Positions 6,285 to 12,930 of a stretch of 17,608 nt of DNA are shown here, piece after piece. The DNA comes from an uncultured Bacteroides sp. (GTDB lineage Bacteria; Bacteroidota; Bacteroidia; Bacteroidales; Bacteroidaceae). The notes below the pieces were generated by a model. That model saw only the letters and a list, made by a program, of their open reading frames with translations, did no database searches and was not told the origin of the DNA. The translations under genes were made by a program, and so were the position numbers. Numbering within the stretch: the first letter of the stretch is position 1; each line of letters begins with the position of its first letter. The DNA lies in the NCBI GenBank assembly GCA_902472795.1, contig CABROZ010000042.1, positions 1 to 17,608 on the forward strand. Direction: 5' to 3'.

Positions 6285-8102
6285 ATGAATATAGAACAGA
6301 AACTGGTGTCGTCCGTGGTTAGCGGACTGAAAGCTCTGTACGGACAGGACGTTCCTGCCGCGCAGGTACAATTGCAAAAGACCAAGAAAGAATTTGAGGG
6401 CCATCTCACGCTGGTGGTGTTCCCATTCCTGCGCATGTCCAGAAAAGGACCCGAGCAGACCGCACAGGAAATCGGTGAATACCTGAAGGCAAACGAGCCT
6501 TCGGTGGCGGCATTCAACGTGATCAAGGGTTTCCTGAACCTGACCATCGCTTCGTCGGCATGGATCGAACTGCTGAACGGCATTCATACAGATAAGCAGT
6601 ATGGCATTACGGCTGCCGACGAACACTCGCCGCTGGTGATGATCGAATATTCGTCGCCCAACACCAACAAGCCCCTTCACCTGGGGCACGTGCGCAACAA
6701 CCTGTTGGGCAATGCGCTGGCCAACATCATTGCTGCCAATGGCAACCGTGTGGTGAAGACCAACATCGTGAACGACCGTGGTATCCACATCTGCAAGTCG
6801 ATGCTGGCGTGGCTGAAGTATGGCAACGGCGAGACACCCGAATCGAGCGGCAAGAAAGGAGACCATCTGATTGGTGACTACTACGTAGCTTTCGACAAAC
6901 ACTTCAAAGCCGAAGTGAAGGACCTGATGGCCAAATATATGGCCGAGGGCATGAGCGAAGAAGAAGCCAAGACAAAGGCCGAAGCCGAATCGCCTCTGAT
7001 GAAGGAAGCCCGCGAAATGCTGGTGAAGTGGGAGGCTGGCGACCCCGAGGTACGCGCCTTGTGGAAAAAGATGAACGACTGGGTATATGCCGGATTTGAT
7101 GAAACCTATAAGATGATGGGCGTAACCTTCGACAAGATATATTACGAGTCGAATACCTACCTGGAGGGTAAGAAGAAGGTACTTGAAGGACTGGAGAAGG
7201 GACTCTTCTACCGCAAGGAAGACGGCTCCGTATGGGCCGACCTCACCAAGGAAGGACTTGACCAGAAGCTGTTGCTCCGTGCCGACGGTACGTCTGTTTA
7301 CATGACGCAGGACATCGGTACCGCCGAACAGCGTTTTGCCGACTATCCCATCGACAAGATGATTTATGTAGTGGGCAACGAGCAGAACTACCACTTCCAG
7401 GTGCTGTCCATCCTGCTCGACCGTCTGGGCTTTGAGTGGGGCAAGAGCTTGGTTCACTTCTCTTACGGTATGGTGGAACTGCCCGAAGGAAAGATGAAGA
7501 GCCGCGAAGGTACCGTAGTCGATGCCGACGACCTGATGGAAGAAATGATCAATACGGCCAAGGAAACAAGCAACGAACTGGGCAAGCTCGACGGATTGAC
7601 ACAGGCAGAAGCCGATGACATTGCCCGCATTGTCGGTCTGGGTGCTTTAAAATATTTCATCCTGAAAGTCGATGCCCGTAAGAACATGACTTTCAATCCG
7701 AAAGAATCAATCGACTTCAACGGAAACACAGGTCCGTTCATCCAATACACGTATGCCCGTATTCAGTCGGTACTGCGCAAGGCGAAGGAAGCCGGCATCA
7801 CGGTTCCCGAGCAGCTGCATGCCGGTATCGAGCTGAGCGAGAAGGAAGAAGGGCTGATTCAGATGGTAGCCGACTTTGCTGCGGTAGTGAAGCAAGCCGG
7901 TACGGACTACAGTCCTTCCATTATAGCCAATTACTGCTACGATTTGGTGAAGGAATACAACCAGTTCTACCACGACTTCAGCATCTTGCGCGAGGAGAAT
8001 ATGGATGTCAAGGTGTTCCGTCTGGCATTGTCAGAGAATGTAGCCAAGGTGGTTCGCCTGGGCATGGGGCTGCTGGGCATCGAGGTGCCGGAACGCATGT
8101 AA
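6285..8102 (+). CDS. argS: Arginyl-tRNA synthetase
   Basis: 605 residues, usual for bacterial ArgRS. It attaches arginine to tRNA-Arg in the cytosol with ATP. The domain order is complete: the N-terminal Add-1 tRNA D-loop recognition domain (about 1-85), the class Ia catalytic core with the HIGH-type motif HLGH at 132-135 (in SSPNTNKPLHLGHVRNN), and a KMSKS-like loop KMKSR at 403-407. This is followed by an all-helical DALR anticodon-binding domain from about 480 to the end (NTGPFIQYTYARIQSVLRKA). ArgRS often has a degenerate second signature, so KMKSR is not a defect. ATG at 6285 follows the promoter closely. The gene is alone on its strand and its 3' end faces topA across a repeat-rich spacer. 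No rare-codon or compositional shift was noticed. Confidence 0.98.
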   Translation: MNIEQKLVSSVVSGLKALYGQDVPAAQVQLQKTKKEFEGHLTLVVFPFLRMSRKGPEQTAQEIGEYLKANEPSVAAFNVIKGFLNLTIASSAWIELLNGIHTDKQYGITAADEHSPLVMIEYSSPNTNKPLHLGHVRNNLLGNALANIIAANGNRVVKTNIVNDRGIHICKSMLAWLKYGNGETPESSGKKGDHLIGDYYVAFDKHFKAEVKDLMAKYMAEGMSEEEAKTKAEAESPLMKEAREMLVKWEAGDPEVRALWKKMNDWVYAGFDETYKMMGVTFDKIYYESNTYLEGKKKVLEGLEKGLFYRKEDGSVWADLTKEGLDQKLLLRADGTSVYMTQDIGTAEQRFADYPIDKMIYVVGNEQNYHFQVLSILLDRLGFEWGKSLVHFSYGMVELPEGKMKSREGTVVDADDLMEEMINTAKETSNELGKLDGLTQAEADDIARIVGLGALKYFILKVDARKNMTFNPKESIDFNGNTGPFIQYTYARIQSVLRKAKEAGITVPEQLHAGIELSEKEEGLIQMVADFAAVVKQAGTDYSPSIIANYCYDLVKEYNQFYHDFSILREENMDVKVFRLALSENVAKVVRLGMGLLGIEVPERM

Positions 8103-8130
8103 GCTAGAGCCTGTCAAGACTAAAAATCGC

Positions 8131-8153
8131 ATCAGCATATATGCTTTGATTTT
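8131..8153 (+). terminator. Possible argS terminator hairpin
   Basis: ATCAGCAT and ATGCTTTGAT can pair (ATCA/TGAT and GCA/TGC with a TT bulge), the core being the 12-bp palindrome AGCATATATGCT at 8134-8145; T's follow at 8150-8153. It lies 28 nt after the argS stop. The stem is AT-rich, so this is weak. Confidence 0.3.
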
Positions 8154-8351
8154 GAGGGGGTGTCAAAACAAAGTCTTTTGAAACTCTCCTCCTTCTGGAA
8201 GGAGGAGTACCCGAAGGGGGAGGTGGTAGGTGAAAACATAAAGTGTTAATATACAGCGTGTCGTAAAACCTACCACCCCGCCCGTTGGGCACCCCTCCTT
8301 CCAGAAGGAGGGGAGTCAGATACTATAAACTTAGTTTTGACACACCTTCAA
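8152..8351. repeat. 200-bp MITE/REP-like element with terminal inverted repeats and nested hairpins
   Basis: The 23-bp ends (8152-8174 and 8329-8351) are inverted copies matching at 20 of 23 positions, sharing TGTCAAAAC. Inside, 8222-8231 (GGTGGTAGGT) pairs perfectly with 8268-8277. Each half also contains its own 10-bp hairpin with a 2-nt centre: CTCCTCCTTC/GAAGGAGGAG at 8186-8207 and CCCCTCCTTC/GAAGGAGGGG at 8292-8313. The whole can fold as one long interrupted cruciform. No transposase is present. GC-rich 'CCTCCTTC' repeats of this look are common between genes in Bacteroides genomes as I recall; the copy number was not checked. A T13 run at 8352-8364 follows directly, so it may also end the argS transcript. 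Confidence 0.7.
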
Positions 8352-8384
8352 TTTTTTTTTTTTTGCATACTTGGCTTGGTGAAT

Positions 8385-8427
8385 CTTTCAACGTAAAAGG
8401 CTTATTATGAGCTGTTTGCGTTGAAAG
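8385..8427. repeat. 9-bp inverted repeat
   Basis: CTTTCAACG (8385-8393) and CGTTGAAAG (8419-8427) are perfect inverted copies separated by 25 nt. Confidence 0.6.
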
Positions 8428-8434
8428 GTGCTTC

Positions 8435-8451
8435 CCGTATCAAATATACGG
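8435..8451. repeat. 6-bp hairpin CCGTAT/ATACGG
   Basis: CCGTAT at 8435-8440 and ATACGG at 8446-8451 flank a 5-nt loop. One of several hairpins in this spacer. Confidence 0.45.
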
Positions 8452-8556
8452 ATGGTGTGAAGGGTCTCCTTCAAAGTGCCCTGTGCCTTCTGTGGTGAAA
8501 CAAAATTCGACATCGGGCTTCGCCGTACCATTTGCGATGAAACAATTTTCAACACA

Positions 8557-8606
8557 GCAAGTATGGTGAAAGCTTGTGTGAAACTTCATCTTTCACCGTA
8601 TCTTGC
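8557..8606. repeat. Bulged 16-bp hairpin
   Basis: 8557-8572 pairs with 8590-8606: the inner eight pairs GGTGAAAG/CTTTCACC are perfect and eight further pairs (one G-T, one single-base bulge) extend out to GCAAG/CTTGC. The loop is 17 nt. No T-run follows on either strand. Confidence 0.6.
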
Positions 8607-8615
8607 AGAGTGTCA

Positions 8616-8661
8616 ATCGGAAAACGTCCGATGAAGGCGTGAAGGCAAGTCGGAGGACTTG
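8616..8661. repeat. Two adjacent 6-bp hairpins
   Basis: ATCGGA/TCCGAT at 8616-8621 and 8627-8632, then CAAGTC-GGAG-GACTTG at 8646-8661. They continue the hairpin series of the spacer. Confidence 0.5.
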
Positions 8662-8692
8662 AAATTCGTGGATGCGAAGTCCCGGTGTGTAA

Positions 8693-8768
8693 TGCAAGTA
8701 CGGCTCATGAGCCACACTTGCACGGTTCGCGAGCCGTACAAGTGTTGTTCATGAGCCGTGCAAGTGTT
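8693..8768. repeat. Cluster of short palindromic repeats next to topA
   Basis: A unit of about 16 bp, GAGCCGTnCAAGTGTT, occurs twice in direct orientation (8731-8746 and 8753-8768, one mismatch). It also occurs in inverted form as ACACTTGCACGG (8714-8725) and as TGCAAGTACGGCTC (8693-8706). The inverted and direct copies create a 32-bp near-palindrome at 8714-8745 (16 of 18 positions match, centred on CGCG) and a perfect 12-bp palindrome GGCTCATGAGCC at 8702-8713. Confidence 0.7.
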
Positions 8769-8797
8769 CTGCAAAGCTGCTATTTTCAGTTTAGTTT

Positions 8798-11155
8798 TTA
8801 GCGCTTGCCTGTGCTTTTGGCTTTTGTTTTTCCGCGTTTGGGCTTGTCGCCTTCTTTGTCCTGTTGCAGCTTGACGAGCTCCAAGCAAGATTGCAGGCTG
8901 AGGTCTTGCGGAACAATGTCCTTGGGTATCTTATAATTGTTGCCTTTGTAGGAGATGTAGGGACCGTAGCGTCCGTTCATGATTTCCAGTTCGGGCTCTT
9001 CGTCAAATTTCTTCAGGTGGCGTTTGGCCTCTTCCGCTTCTTTTTCTTTGATCAGTTCCAGTGCCTCCTCCAGCGTGATGCTGAGCGGGTCGGTTCCTTT
9101 GGGCAGAGAAACGTACATGTTGTTGTAGTGGATGTATGGTCCGAATCGTCCGGCGCCGATGGTGACTGTCTTCCCTTCGCAGTCGCCCAATGTGCGGGGC
9201 AGTTTGAAGAGGTCGAGCACTTCTTCCAGGGTAACGGTTTCGATGGACATGTCCTTCTTCAGTTGGGCAAAGCGAGGCTTGTCCTTGTCGTCGGCTGTAC
9301 CGATTTGAGCAACCGGGCCGAAACGGCCGATCTTGACCGATACTTGTCGGCCGCTTGCGGGATCTGTTCCGAGGACACGTTCGCCTGCCTTGTGTGCACT
9401 CTTGGTGGCAAGGGTCGATTCTACCGACGGATGGAAGTCTTTGTAGAAGTCTTTCAGGATGGACGTCCACTGTTTTTCGCCTTCGGCTATTTCATCGAAC
9501 TGCTTCTCGACGTTGGCTGTAAAGTTGTAGTCGAGAATGTTGGGGAAATACTCCATCAGGAAATCGTTGACCACGATGCCCGTATCCGTCGGAATCAGTT
9601 TTGATTTTTCAGCTCCCGTAATTTCCGTATGGTTGGTGTCGGCAATGGTGCCGTCCTGCAGCGTAAGTACGTTGTACGCACGTTCTTCTCCCGGCTTGTC
9701 GCCTTTCTCCACGTATTCGCGTTGCTGGATGGTGGAGATGGTGGGGGCGTAGGTTGACGGACGTCCGATGCCCAGTTCCTCGAGCTTGCGCACTAAGCTG
9801 GCTTCGGTGTAACGCGGCGGATGCTGCGTGAAACGTTCGGTAGCTACAATGTCCTGATAGTGCAGTTTCTGTCCTTTCTTCAGTGGCGGCAGCAGGCGGA
9901 TTTCGTCTTCCTGCTCCATGTCGTCATCGTAGGATTCGCGGTAAACGCGGAGAAAACCGTCGAACTTGACTACTTCGCCGGTGGCGGTAAAGGCGTCGGC
10001 TTCGTTACTGATGCTGATGGTGACGGTGGTCTTCTCTACTTCGGCATCGGCCATTTGCGAGGCGATGGTTCGTTTCCATATTAGGTCGTAGAGTCTTCTT
10101 TCCTGTGGAGTGGCGTCTATTTTCGATTTCTCCATATCGGTGGGACGGATGGCTTCGTGCGCTTCCTGTGCTCCTTTGGTCTTGGTGGCATAGTGGCGCG
10201 GGCTGACGTAGCGTTCGCCCATCAGGTGGAGGATGGCTTCTTTACTGCCGTTGATGGCATATTCGGACAGGTTGACGGAGTCGGTACGCATGTAGGTGAT
10301 GTATCCCGATTCGTACAGCCGTTGTGCCACCATCATGGTTTGTGCCACGGTGAATCCCAGTTTGCGGGCGGCTTCCTGTTGCAGGGTCGAGGTGGTGAAG
10401 GGGGCGGCAGGCGACTTCTTCAGCGGACGGGTCGTGATGTCGCTGATGGTGAAGGTAGCTGTCCGGCAGCCTTCCAGGAACTTCTGTGCTTCGGCCTTGG
10501 TCTTGAAGCGGCGGGGCAGTTCGGCTTTCATTTCGACGGTTTTGCCGTCGGCGTCGGGCACTAAGAAAATGGCAGTCACGCGGTAGGCGGCTTCGGTATG
10601 GAAGGCTTGTATCTCGCGTTCGCGCTCAACGATGAGGCGTACGGCTACCGACTGTACACGGCCAGCGGAAAGTGCTGGCTTGACTTTTTTCCACAGTACG
10701 GGCGACAGTTCGAAGCCTACGATGCGATCCAGCACGCGGCGTGCCTGCTGGGCATCGACCAGATTGATGTCGATGTTGCGCGGGTGTTCGATGGCTTTCA
10801 GGATGGCACTTTTCGTAATCTCGTGGAAGACGATCCGCTTCGTATGTTCGGGATTCAGTTTCAATACTTCGTACAGATGCCATGCAATGGCTTCTCCTTC
10901 GCGGTCCTCATCGGAAGCCAGCCAGACGGTTTCGGCGTTGGCTGCCTCTTCTTTCAGTTCCGATACGATTTTCTTTTTGTCGGCCGGTATTTCATAGTGC
11001 GGCTCAAAGTTGTTTTCAATGTCAATACTGAATTCTTTCTTCTTCAAGTCGCGTATGTGGCCATAGCTGGAAAGCACCTTGAAATCTTTTCCAAGGAATT
11101 TTTCGATGGTTTTAGCTTTGGCCGGAGACTCAACTATAACAAGGTTTTTTTGCAT
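8798..11155 (-). CDS. topA: DNA topoisomerase I (type IA)
   Basis: 785 residues from the chosen start. TopA relaxes negative supercoils by single-strand passage. The Toprim domain carries E9 in VIVESPAKAKTIE and SDEDREGE at 81-88 (acidic D82, D84). The catalytic tyrosine is Y288 in GYITYMRTDS, and SAGRVQSVAVRLI lies at about 163-175. The C-terminal part has no Cys4 zinc fingers. Instead it has repeated GRFGP/GRYGP units (KIGRFGPVAQIG, GAGRFGPYIHY, NGRYGPYISY), the Toprim-type C-terminal repeats, and a Lys/Arg-rich tail KRGKTKAKSTGKR. The frame stays open upstream to an ATG at 11251. I chose the ATG at 11155 because it begins directly with MQKNLVIVESPAKAK and because the -7 box at 11198-11205 lies between the two starts. 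It converges with argS across the repeat spacer. Confidence 0.97.
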   Translation of the reverse strand: MQKNLVIVESPAKAKTIEKFLGKDFKVLSSYGHIRDLKKKEFSIDIENNFEPHYEIPADKKKIVSELKEEAANAETVWLASDEDREGEAIAWHLYEVLKLNPEHTKRIVFHEITKSAILKAIEHPRNIDINLVDAQQARRVLDRIVGFELSPVLWKKVKPALSAGRVQSVAVRLIVEREREIQAFHTEAAYRVTAIFLVPDADGKTVEMKAELPRRFKTKAEAQKFLEGCRTATFTISDITTRPLKKSPAAPFTTSTLQQEAARKLGFTVAQTMMVAQRLYESGYITYMRTDSVNLSEYAINGSKEAILHLMGERYVSPRHYATKTKGAQEAHEAIRPTDMEKSKIDATPQERRLYDLIWKRTIASQMADAEVEKTTVTISISNEADAFTATGEVVKFDGFLRVYRESYDDDMEQEDEIRLLPPLKKGQKLHYQDIVATERFTQHPPRYTEASLVRKLEELGIGRPSTYAPTISTIQQREYVEKGDKPGEERAYNVLTLQDGTIADTNHTEITGAEKSKLIPTDTGIVVNDFLMEYFPNILDYNFTANVEKQFDEIAEGEKQWTSILKDFYKDFHPSVESTLATKSAHKAGERVLGTDPASGRQVSVKIGRFGPVAQIGTADDKDKPRFAQLKKDMSIETVTLEEVLDLFKLPRTLGDCEGKTVTIGAGRFGPYIHYNNMYVSLPKGTDPLSITLEEALELIKEKEAEEAKRHLKKFDEEPELEIMNGRYGPYISYKGNNYKIPKDIVPQDLSLQSCLELVKLQQDKEGDKPKRGKTKAKSTGKR

Positions 11156-11197
11156 AAATTTTTGTTTTGTAGCGACTCCTGTCACTGAGTTTGCCCG

Positions 11198-11205
11198 CAA
11201 AAGTA
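11198..11205 (-). promoter_or_regulatory. Candidate -7 box of topA
   Basis: Minus-strand TACTTTTG matches TAnnTTTG, 42 bp before the ATG at 11155. No clear -33 TTTG. It supports the shorter topA start. Confidence 0.6.
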
Positions 11206-11285
11206 GAAAAAAACATATTTCCCACCTTATAATATAAAGAGATTTTAGCAAAAAAGACCTTTTTTTGTACGATGAGTTCTGTCCT

Positions 11286-12923
11286 TTAGAAGCAGAAGCT
11301 GACTCCTCCTACGAAATTGATGCCTTCGGCCGGATAACCCCAATAGTATTGATACTTCTGGTTCAGCAGATTGTTGGCACGGGCGTAGATCGAAATGCCT
11401 TTGAATAGTTTATATTCAAGTCTGGCATAGAGGTTGCTGACGGCATCGACCGTTGTGCCTTCTGTCTTCTGACGGGCAATGTGCTGATAGCCCAGTTTGA
11501 ACAGGAGCGGAGAGATGGGGCGGATGTCGGCATGCAGGTCGGCTTCGAGGGCCGGTTTGAAGCGGAGGGCTGCGTCGGCATAGGGATTGGCTTCGTCTTT
11601 CTTCGTGTCCCAGTTACGGTACGTGCCCGAGGCGGCAATGGCAAAGATGTCCTTGTAGGAGTAGCTGACTTCGGCACCGAAGTAGAAGTTGCTGGTATTC
11701 TGTCCGTAAAGCAGTAAGCCCTGTCCGTCGAATCCCTGTACCAGATCGTTTTTCAGGTTCTGATAGCCACTATAGATGTTCATCCACAATCCGGTGACGG
11801 GGCTGGCCTTGAGGCCGAGGGCGGCATTCAGCTGTTCGTAGGTGGCATCGGTCTGGCCGGTTAACTTGCCGTAAGGGCATATCGTTTCTAATCGGCGGAA
11901 GTCGTTCTGCAGTTTGCCGCCTTTGGCTTGGGCGTAGAGCAGGTAGCTGTCGGCAAAGTTGTATTGGGCATAGACGTCGGGGGCTGCACGGAACGTCTTA
12001 CCGAATCCGAACGCCAGGTCAACGTGTGCACCCAAGCGGAGCATCCAGTCGTCGTTTTGCAGGAGGTAATACGGATTCATGTCGAGCGAAGTGTAGTTCT
12101 CGAAATCCGTATGCTGATAAAGTGCATTGTCCATGGCAAGGGCGATGCTGATGGACTGTCCGTCGCTGATGTCACCCGTTACTTCGGCTTTGGTGCGTAT
12201 CAGGGTTTCCTGCAGGTCGTTGTGGGGCAGGTCGTGCTGGCGTTGGTAGAGCAGGAGATTGGTCTCGGCACTGAAGCGGAAAGGCATTTCGTCGTCGGTC
12301 GAGCGGACACCTACGTGGAAATCGCCCGAAGTGAACTTCTGTTTGTTGCCGGGCAGGGCAGGCAGAAGATTGAAATTGCTCAACCCGAAACGGCCGGCCA
12401 CGTTCAGGTCAACCTTGCTGAAGTTGTGCAGATAGTCGATGGCGGCACGGGTGCGGTAGTAGAAGGCGTCCCATTCTCCGCTTTCGGCAGGCAGGTCGAG
12501 GCTTCCGTTCATACCTTCCATACCGAAGTTCAGGTTCAGGCGGTCGCTCGGCGAGAGGCTGAACAGGTAGTTGGCCTGAGCGTCCAAGTTGCCATAATTG
12601 CCGTAGCCCAGCCGGACGTACCCCGGTGTGGCTTTGGGTTGGGTTTCCTGTCCGGTATAGGCCTGCATGGTGGTTGCCGGAATTTGTGTGGCAGGCTTTA
12701 AGGTGGCGTCGTACTCTACAGCTTTCTTGCTGACGGTAGGCGGAGTCACTTGTGGCACTACATTGATTTTGGGTGCATCGGCGATGTCGGGAGCATATTC
12801 CTGTTCCACTACGACCGTGCGGTTCACAGTGGTGTCTTTGGCTTGTTCTTGTGCCTGGGCCTGCATGGGGCAGATGCAAGCCGATAAAGCGGTCGCTATC
12901 AGAATGGATTGTATCGTTTTCAT
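11286..12923 (-). CDS. Outer-membrane beta-barrel protein, TonB-receptor-like but without a plug domain
   Basis: 545 residues. A signal peptide (about 1-24, ending near MQAQAQ) is followed by a polar, proline-rich linker of about 70 residues containing the stretch VVVEQEYAPDIADAP (about 37-51). From about residue 100 (GYVRLGYGNYGNLDA) the sequence alternates aromatic and polar residues to the end and finishes SFCF, with a terminal aromatic residue as outer-membrane barrels have. LFKGISIYARANNLLNQKYQYYWGYP near the C-terminus is the kind of strand seen in TonB-dependent receptors. There is no plug domain and no SusC-type carboxypeptidase-like domain, so it is not a normal TonB transporter. It starts 7 bp after the TPR gene stop and is surely cotranscribed with it. 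Function unknown; possibilities are a pore, an export barrel or a structural partner of the TPR protein. Confidence 0.8.
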   Translation of the reverse strand: MKTIQSILIATALSACICPMQAQAQEQAKDTTVNRTVVVEQEYAPDIADAPKINVVPQVTPPTVSKKAVEYDATLKPATQIPATTMQAYTGQETQPKATPGYVRLGYGNYGNLDAQANYLFSLSPSDRLNLNFGMEGMNGSLDLPAESGEWDAFYYRTRAAIDYLHNFSKVDLNVAGRFGLSNFNLLPALPGNKQKFTSGDFHVGVRSTDDEMPFRFSAETNLLLYQRQHDLPHNDLQETLIRTKAEVTGDISDGQSISIALAMDNALYQHTDFENYTSLDMNPYYLLQNDDWMLRLGAHVDLAFGFGKTFRAAPDVYAQYNFADSYLLYAQAKGGKLQNDFRRLETICPYGKLTGQTDATYEQLNAALGLKASPVTGLWMNIYSGYQNLKNDLVQGFDGQGLLLYGQNTSNFYFGAEVSYSYKDIFAIAASGTYRNWDTKKDEANPYADAALRFKPALEADLHADIRPISPLLFKLGYQHIARQKTEGTTVDAVSNLYARLEYKLFKGISIYARANNLLNQKYQYYWGYPAEGINFVGGVSFCF

Positions 12924-12930
12924 TTGTCTA

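Larger units (their letters stand above)
8103..8797. other. Repeat-rich spacer between convergent argS and topA
   Basis: About 695 bp with no credible coding region; frames are short or lack homology-like features. It divides into a small hairpin at 8131-8150, a 200-bp palindromic element (8152-8351) ending in a run of 13 T, a series of separate hairpins (8385-8661) and a cluster of short palindromic repeats (8693-8768). Convergent gene ends are a typical site for such elements. Confidence 0.8.

Noticed and set aside
6276..7457. 393-codon minus-strand frame opposite argS
   Set aside because: argS has all expected motifs on the other strand; this frame has none.
8152..8768. Repeats between argS and topA as a CRISPR array
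   Set aside because: The repeats are inverted, of mixed kinds, unevenly spaced and without unique spacers or cas genes.
8613..8888. 91-codon minus-strand frame at the topA 3' end
   Set aside because: The first part is topA out of frame and the rest is translated palindromic repeats.
11156..11251. N-terminal extension of topA by 32 residues
   Set aside because: The extension lies upstream of the -7 box at 11198-11205 and precedes the conserved N-terminus MQKNLVIVESPAKAK.
11250..11266. AAAAAAG/CTTTTTT hairpin after the barrel gene as a terminator
   Set aside because: The stem is almost all A-T with a 2-nt loop, too weak to call. Termination of that operon remains unassigned.
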